A DNA stretch of 64,000 nt from Hermatobates lingyangjiaoensis. Its lineage: Eukaryota > Arthropoda > Insecta > Hemiptera > Hermatobatidae. The notes under the pieces were generated by a model. The model saw only the letters and a program-made list of their open reading frames with translations. It was not told where the DNA came from and did no database searches. The stretch is taken from the NCBI GenBank assembly GCA_026182355.1, contig JAPFBL010000310.1:167501-231500 (forward strand). Reading direction: 5' to 3'. This document shows positions 46,271-56,352 of this stretch, one piece after another; positions within the stretch are counted from its first letter, which is position 1, and the number at the start of each line of letters is the position of its first letter. A program made the translations under genes and the position numbers.

Positions 46271-47345
46271 TCAGCACAACACTCCAGAATAAATATTACT
46301 TAAATTAGTAATATCACTTCTATGATTAATCGAACTTAGATCCTTTTTAATATATAACATCTCAAGTGTCTTCCTTCTTTGCTCATCTTTTTCTTTTTCT
46401 ATTATAGTTGTATCTTCAAAATCGAACGTGTGACCTTCGTTTATTGCATGCCCAGCTAAGGCTGTTGCGTTACTTTTATTTGTTCTTATGGAATAATTAT
46501 GTTGGTACAACCTTTCTTTGAGAAAACGACTAGTTTCACCATAGTAACACTTGTCACAGTCTTTACATTTGATGGCATAAATGAGGTTACTTTGTAACTC
46601 CTTCGGTATTTTTTCTTTCAAATTTGAAAATAAAGATTTATTTTTTCTTTTATTATAAAATGCCAGTGTAACTTCAGGTACGTTTCGTTTGAACACTTTT
46701 CTAATTGATTGTGATAAGCCCTCAACATAAGGAAAATTTGAAATACTTCCTATTTATAACTTCCAGTTCAGCATGATCTTCATTTGAATGTGCTGGTTGC
46801 TGTCTTAAATATCTTAACCAATATCGTTCAACTAAGTTCTTCGGATAACAATTTTTTTGTAACAGTAATTTCACCCTTTTCTTATTTTCATTTAAAAAAC
46901 ATGGACTACTTATTTCAATAACTTTTTTAACCAAATTTTGGACGCAATTTAATTTTTGGTTTATAGCATGAGAAGAATGGTAGTTCAGGATTCTTGCAGC
47001 ACTGGTAGGTTTTTTAAACCAATCCGTTAAGATATTGCCATTTTTCACCTCTTATAACTTTCACATCTAAGAATGGCAGATTTCCATCTTTCTCTACTTC
47101 ACAAGTGAATTGTAGACGATTATGAAAAGAATTAAATATATTTAATACATTCTCTTCTTCTCCCTTTTCAATAATTAAAAACAAATCGTCCACATATAAT
47201 TTAATAAATTTCACCTTCGTACCTAATTTATTGATACTGTTTTCCAATAGTTCAATCATAACTATATTTGCGAGAACTGGTGAAATTGGTGATCCCATTG
47301 GTAATCCATATTTTTGTTTATAAATAGTACCATCAAAGGTGAAAT
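46271..47345 (-). pseudogene. PLE reverse transcriptase/endonuclease, left copy, two frameshifts
   Basis: Reading leftward from 47345 the product holds the end of the reverse transcriptase: IYKQKYGLPMGSPISPVLAN (motif region B), KFIKLYVDDLFLII (the YVDD catalytic box) and LPFLDVKV. The thumb and a GIY-YIG nuclease follow with CKDCDKCYYGETSRFLKERL and the Glu of TLEMLYIKK. Compared with the right copy there is an extra A in the run near 47044 (five instead of four) and an extra T near 46736 (four instead of three on the coding strand). These split the frame into 47014-47345, 46722-47048 and 46271-46696. The 5' part, including earlier RT motifs, is missing. PLE proteins copy their RNA at a nicked target site; this copy cannot. 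Confidence 0.85.
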
Positions 47346-48165
47346 ACCTTGCTTCACATTCACATTCTTAGATGTGAAAGTTATAAGAGGTGAAAATGGC
47401 AATATCTTAACGGATTGGTTTAAAAAACCTACCAGTGCTGCAAGAATCCTGAACTACCATTCTTCTCATGCTATAAACCAAAAATTAAATTGCGTCCAAA
47501 ATTTGGTTAAAAAAGTTATTGAAATAAGTAGTCCATGTTTTTTAAATGAAAATAAGAAAAGGGTGAAATTACTGTTACAAAAAAATTGTTATCCGAAGAA
47601 CTTAGTTGAACGATATTGGTTAAGATATTTAAGACAGCAACCAGCACATTCAAATGAAGATCATGCTGAACTGGAAGTTATAAATAGGAAGTATTTCAAA
47701 TTTCCTTATGTTGAGGGCTTATCACAATCAATTAGAAAAGTGTTCAAACGAAACGTACCTGAAGTTACACTGGCATTTTATAATAAAAGAAAAAATAAAT
47801 CTTTATTTTCAAATTTGAAAGAAAAAATACCGAAGGAGTTACAAAGTAACCTCATTTATGCCATCAAATGTAAAGACTGTGACAAGTGTTACTATGGTGA
47901 AACTAGTCGTTTTCTCAAAGAAAGGTTGTACCAACATAATTATTCCATAAGAACAAATAAAAGTAACGCAACAGCCTTAGCTGGGCATGCAATAAACGAA
48001 GGTCACACGTTCGATTTTGAAGATACAACTATAATAGAAAAAGAAAAAGATGAGCAAAGAAGGAAGACACTTGAGATGTTATATATTAAAAAGGATCTAA
48101 GTTCGATTAATCATAGAAGTGATATTACTAATTTAAGTAATATTTATTCTGGAGTGTTGTGCTGA
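47314..48165 (+). CDS. PLE RT C-terminus plus GIY-YIG endonuclease, right copy, 5'-truncated
   Basis: This is the longest credible frame in the window (283 codons). The ATG at 47314 lies in junction DNA; true PLE sequence begins at about 47365 with FLDVKV, just after the catalytic YVDD that the left copy retains. Residues 18-130 form the end of the palm and the thumb. Residues 181-265 form the GIY-YIG nuclease: LIY at 180-182, a CxxCxxC cluster at 186, 189 and 192, YYG at 193-195, the likely catalytic Arg at 204 and Glu at 254. The stop at 48165 is followed by the 3' flank. The domain arrangement is the standard PLE order. With no RT active site it cannot act alone, but the nuclease domain looks intact. 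There is no visible promoter, so expression is unlikely. Confidence 0.8.
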   Translation: MFINSTIKGEIPCFTFTFLDVKVIRGENGNILTDWFKKPTSAARILNYHSSHAINQKLNCVQNLVKKVIEISSPCFLNENKKRVKLLLQKNCYPKNLVERYWLRYLRQQPAHSNEDHAELEVINRKYFKFPYVEGLSQSIRKVFKRNVPEVTLAFYNKRKNKSLFSNLKEKIPKELQSNLIYAIKCKDCDKCYYGETSRFLKERLYQHNYSIRTNKSNATALAGHAINEGHTFDFEDTTIIEKEKDEQRRKTLEMLYIKKDLSSINHRSDITNLSNIYSGVLC

Positions 48166-48456
48166 GGTTTAGTGAAATTTGATTTATTTAGTTCCCTTGA
48201 GTGAACAGTGTTGAGGTTATTTGTAATGTTATCTTATTAGTCTAGTCGAAGGTTTTGTCCGGCTAACATTGTTGTTCCTTTAAATAATGTAAATTTCATT
48301 TTCTTAGTTAAAAAATTCTTACTTCTGTAAGTAATATTGTTTTATGTATCTCTGAAATATTTCTGCTTGTAATATTCATGAGTTGTAACAATCCATTTTC
48401 ATATTGTGTATATGTTTGATGTTGATATGTGATTTCTTATTATCCTTTGTTTGTAG

Positions 48457-48493
48457 GCCTATGAAAAAGGTTTTAAATAAAACCGAAACGTTG
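48457..48493 (+). ncRNA. degenerate hammerhead-like motif, right PLE flank
   Basis: CUAUGAA box, stem II GGUUUU/AAAACC (6 pairs), GAAA, palindrome ACGU, U. Identical in form to 36217-36256. The strong stem II and the stem III palindrome show the ancestry; the first box is altered. Confidence 0.5.
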
Positions 48494-48553
48494 GCAACGA
48501 GAGTTTGATTTTTTATCCTGGAAAATTGACCGAACCCCGATTAGAGAACACAC

Positions 48554-48574
48554 CTATATATATATATATATATT
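48554..48574. repeat. (TA)n at right end of PLE pair
   Basis: TA run immediately outside the outer end of the right PLE, mirroring 45818-45844. Confidence 0.95.
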
Positions 48575-48579
48575 AGTGT

Positions 48580-48805
48580 ATTTCGGCAGCAAGTCCCATT
48601 TCAAGCATGTATTATTGAATTTGATAGCAGATTCTGCATTCACGATTTTCCTACTTATAGCTTCTATTTTTCTTACAATTTTCTTTTGAGCAGGTGATTA
48701 TCACCTTTGGCAATTATCACCTGCTCAAAAGAAAATTGTAAGAAAAATAGAAGCTATAAATAGGAAAATCTGAATGCAGAATCTATCAAATTCAATATAC
48801 AATAT
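48580..48805. mobile_element. palindromic PLE N-terminal fragments
   Basis: Arms 48611-48705 and 48709-48800 are inverted copies. On the minus strand the left arm, and on the plus strand the right arm, encode a Lys-rich helix (KKIVRKIEAI-type) followed by KIVNAESA, xFNN and, in the left arm, a CLKWDLLP-like stretch before the (TA)n. It belongs to the same type as 35.7-36.1 and 57.6 kb. The hammerhead core is missing because the arms meet inside the coding part. Confidence 0.55.
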
Positions 48806-48859
48806 ATATATATATATATATAGAGTTCACAAAGGAAAGAGAAAAACAGATATAAACAC

Positions 48860-48965
48860 ACACAAAAAAGACTCACAACGAGGAATTCGATATTAGAAGT
48901 GTAATTAGCGAGTTTCTGTGACAGGTAGTCAACCTCATCTAGCCAAAATTTAACAGGATTAACCA
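48860..48965 (-). pseudogene. PLE N-terminal coding fragment
   Basis: The minus strand encodes NPVKFWLDEVDYLSQKLANY, then TSNIEFL, close to the piece at 23614-23790. After EFL the frame enters a tgtgtgtg-rich tract resembling the downstream flank of the hammerhead repeats at 50.0 kb, then (TA)n. This suggests a junction between coding and flanking repeat. Confidence 0.5.
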
Positions 48966-49276
48966 TAGTACAAAAAGTAAAAACAAATTTAATAAAACAC
49001 AATACAAAATAACGAAAATTAAAAAAAAATAAATTGAATGAAAAACAATTACAAGTTAGACAAGAGTATAGAAAGAGTGTAAGGAGCGTGTAAGGAAAAA
49101 TAAGGAAACCAAGAAGCAGATTAAGAAAAAGAAACGAGATACCCTAAAGGCAACAAACAGGAAACCAGAGGTCAGCGCGATCGCGCAGTCGAATGTATAT
49201 TCGTATGCATATAGAATATATGTATAATATATATATATTCTCAAAAAATTGTTCTTGACCTCTTCTATTCTATTGT

Positions 49277-49326
49277 ATTAGGTAGGTTTTGTTTTTAGCC
49301 CTCAAAAACAAAACCTACCTAATACT
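49277..49326. repeat. short perfect inverted repeat
   Basis: A 22-bp arm (tgtattaggtaggttttgtt and flanking bases) and its complement are separated by about seven bases. It can form a strong hairpin and lies next to TA-rich runs. Confidence 0.8.
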
Positions 49327-49334
49327 ATATATAT

Positions 49335-49445
49335 GTATATAAAATTAACCGCAGTCTCGGCATTCACGATCTTAAAACTGAGAGATTCGATCCTACGAAC
49401 TAACCTCCTGCTAACAGGGTTCAACTGGAAAAGGAGTTGGCTAAG
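49335..49445 (-). pseudogene. PLE N-terminal fragment, (TA)n-bounded
   Basis: The minus strand encodes SQLLFQLNPVSRRLVRRIES followed by LSFKIVNAETAVNF, then runs straight into a TATA tract. Compare LVRKLEKISHKLVNAEAAAN at 57.6 kb. The break at the same F-N position in several families is discussed in the findings. Confidence 0.65.
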
Positions 49446-49880
49446 TGACATGTTAAATTAAAATCGATGACTCATGCTTAGTCATTGCTATAAATAGATT
49501 AAACGGATAGTACAGGTTAATATAAAGAGAAGGTCAAAGGTCAATAATGAACCAGAAACAAGCGGTTAGAATAAAAGAGTTGAAAGGTCAAAGGTATAAA
49601 TGGACTAATAGAGAATAAATAGATTAAGAAAATTAATAATAAGAATAATAATAATAATAATAATGTTAATAATAATTAATAATAATAATAATAAGATTAA
49701 TAGTAAACTAGAAAAGATATATTAAATAAAGAGTTGAAATAGAGTAAGAATTAATAGGGACGGTACAGTTAGTTAGAAAATAAAGAAAAGAGTAATAATA
49801 ATAAATATAAGAAAAGAGAATAAATAAGAAATATATATATATATATATATATTCAATTAAAAGAAACGGTCCAGCGGACT
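49446..49880. other. A-rich DNA with DR1-like site and (AAT)n
   Basis: A perfect AGGTCA-A-AGGTCA direct repeat lies at 49531-49543, and AAAGGTCAAAGGT recurs at about 49584. An (AAT)n run spans 49627-49692. This may be the upstream untranslated part of the PLE fragment on the minus strand, so the receptor-like site may be incidental. Confidence 0.4.
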
Positions 49881-49882
49881 TT

Positions 49883-50091
49883 TTTACATAAAATAAATTC
49901 AAAACGAAGGAAACACACAGAAAGACACAGACATAACTCACATTTATGTTATAAAATGAGTCAGCGCCCTGCCTTCCTGCGGGACTCTTCGCTCTTCACA
50001 CCTCCTGATGACGACGATGGTCGAATATCGATGTGAGTTATGTCTGTGTCTTTCTGTGTGTTTCCTTCGTTTTGAATTTATTTTATATATA
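49883..50091. mobile_element. inverted pair with hammerhead core, 50 kb copy
   Basis: Arms 49893-49943 and 50031-50085 are inverted copies (aaaacgaaggaaacacacag against its complement). TA runs flank both ends. The spacer holds cctgccttcctgc, ggactcttcgc and a plus-strand core at 50003-50033: CUGAUGA, C, stem II GAC/GUC with GAUG loop, then GAAU (one A lost from GAAA), AUC. The lost A should abolish activity. Confidence 0.65.
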
Positions 50092-50100
50092 TATATATAT

Positions 50101-50180
50101 AAAGATTTCACATAAACACATGAAATAACAATCAATGATCAAACCACAATGTTTTCCCATTTCGTATTGTGGTTTGATCA
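50101..50180. mobile_element. R1 repeat reduced to its two ends
   Basis: The left terminal repeat (aaagatttcacataaacaca) joins directly to the right one (ttttcccatttcgtattgtg) with the ribozyme segment deleted. A (CA)n run at 50180-50200 and (TA)n at 50206-50238 follow. Confidence 0.7.
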
Positions 50181-50202
50181 CACACACACACACACACACA
50201 TA

Positions 50203-50239
<37 letters not shown>

Positions 50240-50244
<5 letters not shown>

Positions 50245-51750
50245 TAAACTGTGACAAGTAGAAGGCCTACGTATAACAGACTTTCTACCATTGATAAAAA
50301 CAATATTTATTATTCAAGATGTTGATGATAAACTGCATCAAAAGCGGTATTGGAACTATACAACATTTTATTGTTCTTTATTTTTACAAATACGTAACAA
50401 TAGGACTCAATTTTCAATCGACTGTTATAGGACGATAGTCAACTGAAGAACACTCTGGTTTGAGATCTAAAGCAATGCTACTGCGAAGCAGAAAATAAAA
50501 AAAACAAAGATCCAAGGAGTCGAGATTGAAAGAAATCTACTTAATTTATGATCTTAACTTCTTTTAAAAGAACTTTACCCTATCCTTTTCTCCTCCTCTT
50601 CTACACTTCAGTTTTCAACCAGTTGCCCCGCATTTCTAATAGAAGAGCTCCTAATGTTGCTAGTTTATTCTCCCACCGAGCCGGTAAAGATATTTAGTCT
50701 ACAACGTTGTCTACATCGGAGATGTTTAACCTGTCCTATTGTTAATTCTGAGTTATCATTAACGTCTTCATTTATTCTTATTTCCTACCCTATTTACAAT
50801 CTCTACTCCTGTATCTCTACTCCTGAAATTCAACCAATATAATGCTTTCTACGTTGATTTGGCATCTACGATGCTAAACCTTCTGATGAATAATCACAGT
50901 CTTTCGGTTAGTAAACGCTGTAGTCTCCCTGTCACCACTCACGCCAATTCCCACCACCTCAGCTAAAGTTGTGACAAGAATCGTTGAGTACACAGTCCAC
51001 AATCCAAGTATTAAAACAAGTCCCTAATGATAACAGACAAGTAACTCTAAAAGCTTCTGAGGAAGACAACATTTGACTCCTAGAAGCACGCTCAAAAACT
51101 GCGTTACTTTTTTTGTTTTTCGAACTTATTTTTTTATTATTATTTTATTCCAACATCTTACAAGTTTTTTTAATTCAATATTTTTATTTTTTTATATTTT
51201 CTGTTTCGTCCTTTTGTTCTTCTGCATTCCTCTTTTCCCTGATTATCTGTACAGAGGAAAAATATAGAACTAATATCTTTCGACAAAACAACTAGTCTTA
51301 TCAAGTCCGCCTGGAACTGTAACGATTAATTAGACTCATTTCTGAATTTCTTGAATTGAAATATGGATTGATGAGAATTATTATGTAATTTTAATGTGAT
51401 TGACGAAAGCGTGTTTAGCCTTATTCATTTTAGTAGATGGTTAGTAACCGACTAGAACTTTGGATTGGCACTTGCCTATACCAAAGTTACAAGAAAAGAG
51501 TGATTGCAGAGTCAATCAATCGACTCGGTCGTGCGGAAAGTGAAGGAGAGAACCTGCTAAATGCATGCTTTTTGTTTAAGGGGAACCGCCCAGAAATGTG
51601 CAACGAGAGAGCAGCAAAAAAAAGCCGGTGATCAAATGATAAACTGCATCAAAAGAGCTAAACACTTCGTGACGATTAGAAGGGGTTGTTAAACTCGTTT
51701 CTTAACATACTTTTCTCCGAAAAAAGAAGTTAATAATGGCGTAGCAAAAA
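50240..51750. other. unassigned DNA
   Basis: No gene recognised. A 64-codon frame at 51437-51631 sits in more balanced sequence, but I know no match. The phrase gataaactgcatcaaaag occurs twice (50326 and 51637). Confidence 0.4.
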
Positions 51751-51751
51751 C

Positions 51752-52023
51752 GAAAATATAGATCAACATGACTCGTACCGCAAGTAACAATGTTATGGTA
51801 TTCTACCATAATATTTAGGATGATAAACATATGATTATAGATCAACGAAAATATAGATCAACATGACGTACCGCGAGTAACAATGTTATGGTATTCCACC
51901 ATAATATTTAGGATGATAAACATATGATTATAGATCAACGAAAATATAGATCAACATGACTTGTACCGCAAGTAACACTGTTATGGTATTCCACCATAAT
52001 ATTTAAGGTGGTATACATATGGT
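51752..52023 (+). repeat. 94-bp tandem repeat, three copies
   Basis: Units start at 51752, 51847 and 51940 with gaaaatatagatcaacatga and continue through gtaacaatgttatggtattc. They differ by a few substitutions and a 2-bp deletion in the second unit; the last diverges near its end. Confidence 0.85.
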
Positions 52024-53060
52024 TAGTGTTATTTAAATACAAAAAATAGTTAAAACAACGTGGCGTAACAAAAATGAATTAATTTGATTTTTGTTTAATG
52101 CTTTCTCTTAACACCAACACTTTCTACTAATGAAGAAGATAAATAATATTTGGGTTTACATATTGTAAATACTTAGTAATATAAATATAAAAATACTTCA
52201 AAGTGTATTATCTTCTGGCTTCATTCTTGAATAGAGAAGGGAGTCATGGTAGATATCTTTGAATCAATGAATCTTTTGCAAGATATATATCTAGAATACC
52301 TGTATATAGAATATATAATATATATAGATATAAATATATATATATATATAACATACAGAATACCTATTATTACAATACAAGTGTTGTACATTATGGTAGT
52401 ACTATTCAGATGTTTTATCATGCTCTCTACATTATTGAAAGATGAGTAAAGGGACATTTTTAGATATTAATGCACCTAAAATTGTCCTTATTTAAAGGAG
52501 AAAAAGATTAACCTAAAGCAATCAAGGTACGGGTATACTCTTGGAAGTTCTTAAGATGAAAGATTAAATTGGAATAGCCTTGTAATCGATCTACTGCCGA
52601 ATGGAACAAAAGCAATGTTCTGCTGAAAGAGATTATAGATTCCACCTAACAAGTACCAAGGTTTTAATATAACAGTACCGACTTATGGCAGTGTTGAGTG
52701 AATTAGTCAGTCACATGCGCGATGTAGTACCGTGTTACTCGCCTAAATGGCAACGCGTAAACACGTCGGCCTGATTTGATAGATGTGCAGTGAATGCAAA
52801 GTTTTAGCAGCACAAAGATCAAAATTGATCAAAACAGAATTTTCCGTATAGCATGGAATCTAAACAAGAAATCTTCATTTTTACTATACCATTGTATTAT
52901 TACTGCTATGATAAAACCAATGATATCACATGCATCTGTTGTGTGATATAAAAAAAGCAAGAGTGTATAGGGATCAATCACTACCCTTAGTACTCCAGGT
53001 TTGAAGCACTAATTAATATCTACCACTTAGACATTTATACCAATAAAGACTAAAGTTCTG
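52024..53060. repeat. decayed family B material and unassigned DNA
   Basis: Phrases near 52580-52650 (ggaacaaaagcaatgttctg, then gagattatag) match 18350-18400 of family B, and 52930-53045 match its right part (gtgtgatat, ggatcaatcactac, catttagacatttatac). The order is kept, so this is an old copy. The rest is unassigned; the (TA)-rich segment 52280-52350 makes Tyr/Ile-rich ORFs of no meaning. Confidence 0.45.
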
Positions 53061-53133
53061 TTTATTTTACAAAAGTAAAGACATTTATGGAAAATCAAAC
53101 ATTCAGCAATTAATAGAGTAAAATGTAAATAGT

Positions 53134-53631
53134 ATGACTCTAATGTTTGTAAGATATAATGCTATTTATAGATTACTTTTCAGGGGCGTTTTTGATTTCA
53201 CAAATGATCGATCACCAGGAGTGGAAAACTTTCTGATTTCGATAAAGAAACTCTACTCTGATACACTAACGAGTCATAAACTAATAAAAAAAATGAGTGC
53301 AAATTATTTTAATAAGGAATATGGAAATACAGGAGCAACTCGTAAACAATTTGGAAATGTTTGGATCCAAACAACATCCTGCAGTCTTCAGCGTTTGTTC
53401 CCTAGACAGGTCAGCTTTCACAGCAGTGGGGCTGGGCTAACAAGTAGTTCAAGAAAATACTTCTTCAAAATAGTAAAGGAAGTAGCAAGTCACCTTCATA
53501 CTACATTTATGAATGTGATTAAAGAACCAACAATCAGACCAGTTGAATGCAGTTACGAATATGGGGTGAAGAATATGACAGACCAACGACCAACGAATAT
53601 TACCATACACAACAGTGCATGTCGTAAATAG
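53134..53631 (+). CDS. 165-codon ORF of unknown origin
   Basis: The predicted product is of mixed composition rather than low-complexity (for example KQFGNVWIQTTSCSLQRLFP and VKEVASHLHTTFMNVIKEPT), which is unusual in this window. I recognise no domain, signal peptide or membrane segment. The 3' 50 bases belong to repeat family C, also present at 22.0 kb without such a frame. It could be an exon or a piece of a transposon protein, or chance. No upstream promoter or splice context is evident. Confidence 0.25.
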   Translation: MTLMFVRYNAIYRLLFRGVFDFTNDRSPGVENFLISIKKLYSDTLTSHKLIKKMSANYFNKEYGNTGATRKQFGNVWIQTTSCSLQRLFPRQVSFHSSGAGLTSSSRKYFFKIVKEVASHLHTTFMNVIKEPTIRPVECSYEYGVKNMTDQRPTNITIHNSACRK

Positions 53632-53720
53632 CAGTTCCAGACCAGAGGCCCACTACTGCTAGATTCTCATCCTGCTGTTTTTGTTGGGTCAGTAAACATT
53701 GTAAAGAATGGACAATGTCA
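53575..53720 (+). repeat. dispersed repeat family C, second copy
   Basis: Matches 21960-22100 on the same strand (gaccaacgaatatt, cagtgca.gtcgta, gaccagaggcccac, gattctcatcctgc). Confidence 0.55.
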
Positions 53721-55260
53721 TAGTAGGACGAATGACCGATAATACTATGTCGGATTGACCAATGATTTCAAGTTTCTTATAACAAATAAAATTATTATGG
53801 CTATATTAATATAAAACAAAATGTCAGCCGTCATCAAGTTAGATATTATTTTTACTTATAGTAAAGTTGAGTGTAGGCCACACCAAATTGGTATTTTTTT
53901 AATCAGTAAGTAAAAGTTAATACCTGTTATTTGATAATAATAATAATAATAGCCTGGTGGAAAAGCCATGTAAAATATTACTTTTAAGTTTAAATTTATT
54001 TTAATCCTCCATATCTTAGTTCTCTTATCTAAAAATAAAATTATCGATAAAAGAATATTAGTTCATAAAGGAAATGACTGCAAGAAATTGTATAAAAAGG
54101 AGGGTCATTTTGAATAAAATAAAGACTCTTAGAAAAGGTAAATAAGAAGGCATAATACAATTGCTAATTAAAGAAATAATTGTGAAGTCGAAAAGATTGA
54201 ATCAGTGCCCAATAGCACCTTAGTTTCTACTTTCCTAATCGTGACATTTACTTGGAAAAGAAAGTCACTGGGGCTTTCACCCAATGCAAATGTCATTCAA
54301 AACCTAGTGGCAGTCGCGTAGGGCCTCTTTGATTCCGGTCCGGCGTTTCATATTAAAAATTATTGAGAGTCTATAAATTAATACTTTTTAATTAGAATTG
54401 TGTCACGGTCTTTTAAAACTTGCCAGAGAAGTTAGCAAACAGCAATTTGATTTATTTAATTCAGTAACAATTTAAAACGAACATTACTTTTTTTTAATTT
54501 ATTTGATTTCTAAACTGGAGGCAGTACTGTAACTCTGTACCATTGCGCATTGTATATAATTCCGTTTAGGGTTGATGTCGTATATTTAGTAGACTATATT
54601 GTTTTGTATTCTTTATTTAATAATGTAAAAAGTAAAGTAATGTAAGTAAAATCTGAAAAATAAATTGTTCTTTATATTTTGACTCCGTGAATTTTATTTC
54701 AATAAATCTCGCTTAAACTGAACATTAATTTTCAATTTGCCATCAACATTCTTCTATTTGGCACTTTAAATTTTGAATAATCTATAAATATTAAATTTCA
54801 TTGTCATTAAAGTAGGAAAAATCACGTAGTAGAGGCAATTTTATTTATTTTTTTATTTTATTTACATATAAAAAAAATCACTCTTTACAATACAAAGTCA
54901 CTTTTTATATTGACATTAATTCGTAAACTAACAAACACCAATCTCACATTATAATGATAAGCAAATCACATGAAATTGAGTCAGTGGTACTTAGCGAACT
55001 TTAATTTAGTGATCGATGACTACAGTAGGTTTTTTTTTACTTTTTTAAATCTCTTTATGTCGCAATAAAAAATATAAAAAAAGTCATTGAAAAATAAGTT
55101 TTACAACATGGTTGAAACACATCAGAAGTATATGACAGTATGGTCGGAAAAGAGAGAGAAAATAAAAGAAACGTAGTGAAGAGAAAGAACAGAAACAAAG
55201 TGACCTGAAAGGAGAGGAAGTATGCTCCGTAAGATAGGAGCAACGAATATCAACAACAGA
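53721..55260. other. unassigned DNA with a family B end
   Basis: The family B right end (tacttatagtaaagttgagt then gtaggccacacc) occurs at 53853-53885. Otherwise AT-rich DNA with no recognised content. Confidence 0.4.
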
Positions 55261-55263
55261 ACT

Positions 55264-55857
55264 AATCTATAGTAGCTAGAGATGAAAGAAAAGAAAGAGT
55301 GGGAGAAGAGAGATGAAATAGAGTGAGTGAGAGAGGGGAGTGAAATATGAGTAAGAGAGAAAGAATGAGATAGAGTGAGTAAACAAGGGAGGGAGAAAGA
55401 AAAAAAGAGTGATAAAGAAAAGTGAGAGAGAGAGAGAGAGGAAGAGAGATGGCAGAAGATAGTAAGAGAGAAAGAGAGTCAAGAAAGAAAAGAGAGAAAT
55501 GAGTAAGGAGTAAAATAATAATGAGAGAGAGGAGAAAGGTGAGAGTAAGTAACAGAGAGAGGGAGAAAGAAAAAGATATGGGAGAATGTGTGACAGTGAC
55601 GAGTAAGAGTTAGAAAGTGCATGAGAAGAAAAAACACTGAGTGAGAGGGAGAGAGTAAGGAAGAGTGAGGTAATAAGTGAGAGAGAGAGAAGGGAGGTGA
55701 GAGTGATAACGGAGAGGGAGAGAAAGAACGAGGGAGTGTTGAAGGAGGAAGGCGAGTGAAAGAAAGAGCATGAGAAGAATAATAGAGGGAGAGAGTGAGT
55801 GAAAGGGAGAGAGGAAGGAAGAAAGAGTGCTGGTTGTGAGAGACAAAGAAAGTGCAT
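55264..55857 (+). repeat. polypurine (GA-rich) tract of about 590 bp
   Basis: The plus strand is almost entirely A and G with scattered T; combinations of gagag, gaaag and gagtgag dominate and few C occur. The long Ser/Leu/Phe-rich minus-strand frames, up to 193 codons, are a consequence of this bias and not a gene. Such tracts can adopt triplex structures. Confidence 0.9.
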
Positions 55858-56340
55858 GTTACATGATATACAATTAAAGAAATAAACGTGCGTTCATATT
55901 TAATTTGGGAGTTTCCACATATAATGATGAATAACATGCTTTAATGATTGGTTGATTAATGATCAAGATCAGTTTTTTGATTGCGAGAGTGTTGCATATG
56001 TAACATTAGCCAAGAGTGGCAGGAAGGCCGCTGAGGCTTGGCCACTTGGCACCCAGAATCAGCCGGTCGGAATTTAAAGCAGGAGCTCGTGTATGCTTCA
56101 AGGCCTCTCAAAAAGGCACACCCTCTTAGCAAGCCGCCTCAAAACTGTCAAAACCAATGTTCCCAAGAGAGAAACTCTCACTTCTTACAAACGCAGTGCT
56201 CTTTCAACAATATAGCAGCATAGTTGTAGCAATTTGAACTTCAACAATTTCGTATTATCTTTAATCTGGCTATACATACAACTATTTGATGATAGTGATA
56301 TGTAGAAAATTGAGGACATAGCCAGATCTCTCACAAGTTC
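55858..56340. other. unassigned DNA
   Basis: Nothing recognised. Confidence 0.4.
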
Positions 56341-56352
56341 TTATCTCTTTTA

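Larger units (their letters stand above)
45846..48555. mobile_element. head-to-head pair of Penelope-like elements
   Basis: Two nearly identical, 5'-truncated PLE copies face away from a junction at about 47345-47365. The left copy runs on the minus strand (45846-47345) and the right on the plus strand (47365-48555). Each ends in the same 3' flank of roughly 400 bp, containing a decayed hammerhead core with an ACGU palindrome, and then a (TA)n run. The left copy reaches further into the reverse transcriptase than the right. Inverted and tandem partial copies are typical of PLEs. Similarity of the arms, including the flanks, is very high by eye, so the event is recent. Confidence 0.85.

Noticed and set aside
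47314..47364. The ATG at 47314 as a genuine PLE start
   Set aside because: It lies in the junction between the two inverted copies; PLE similarity begins only at FLDVKV, so the true start is missing.
55276..55857. A 193-codon minus-strand ORF rich in Ser, Leu and Phe
   Set aside because: It is the by-product of the polypurine tract; three overlapping frames of similar composition are open and none has a motif.
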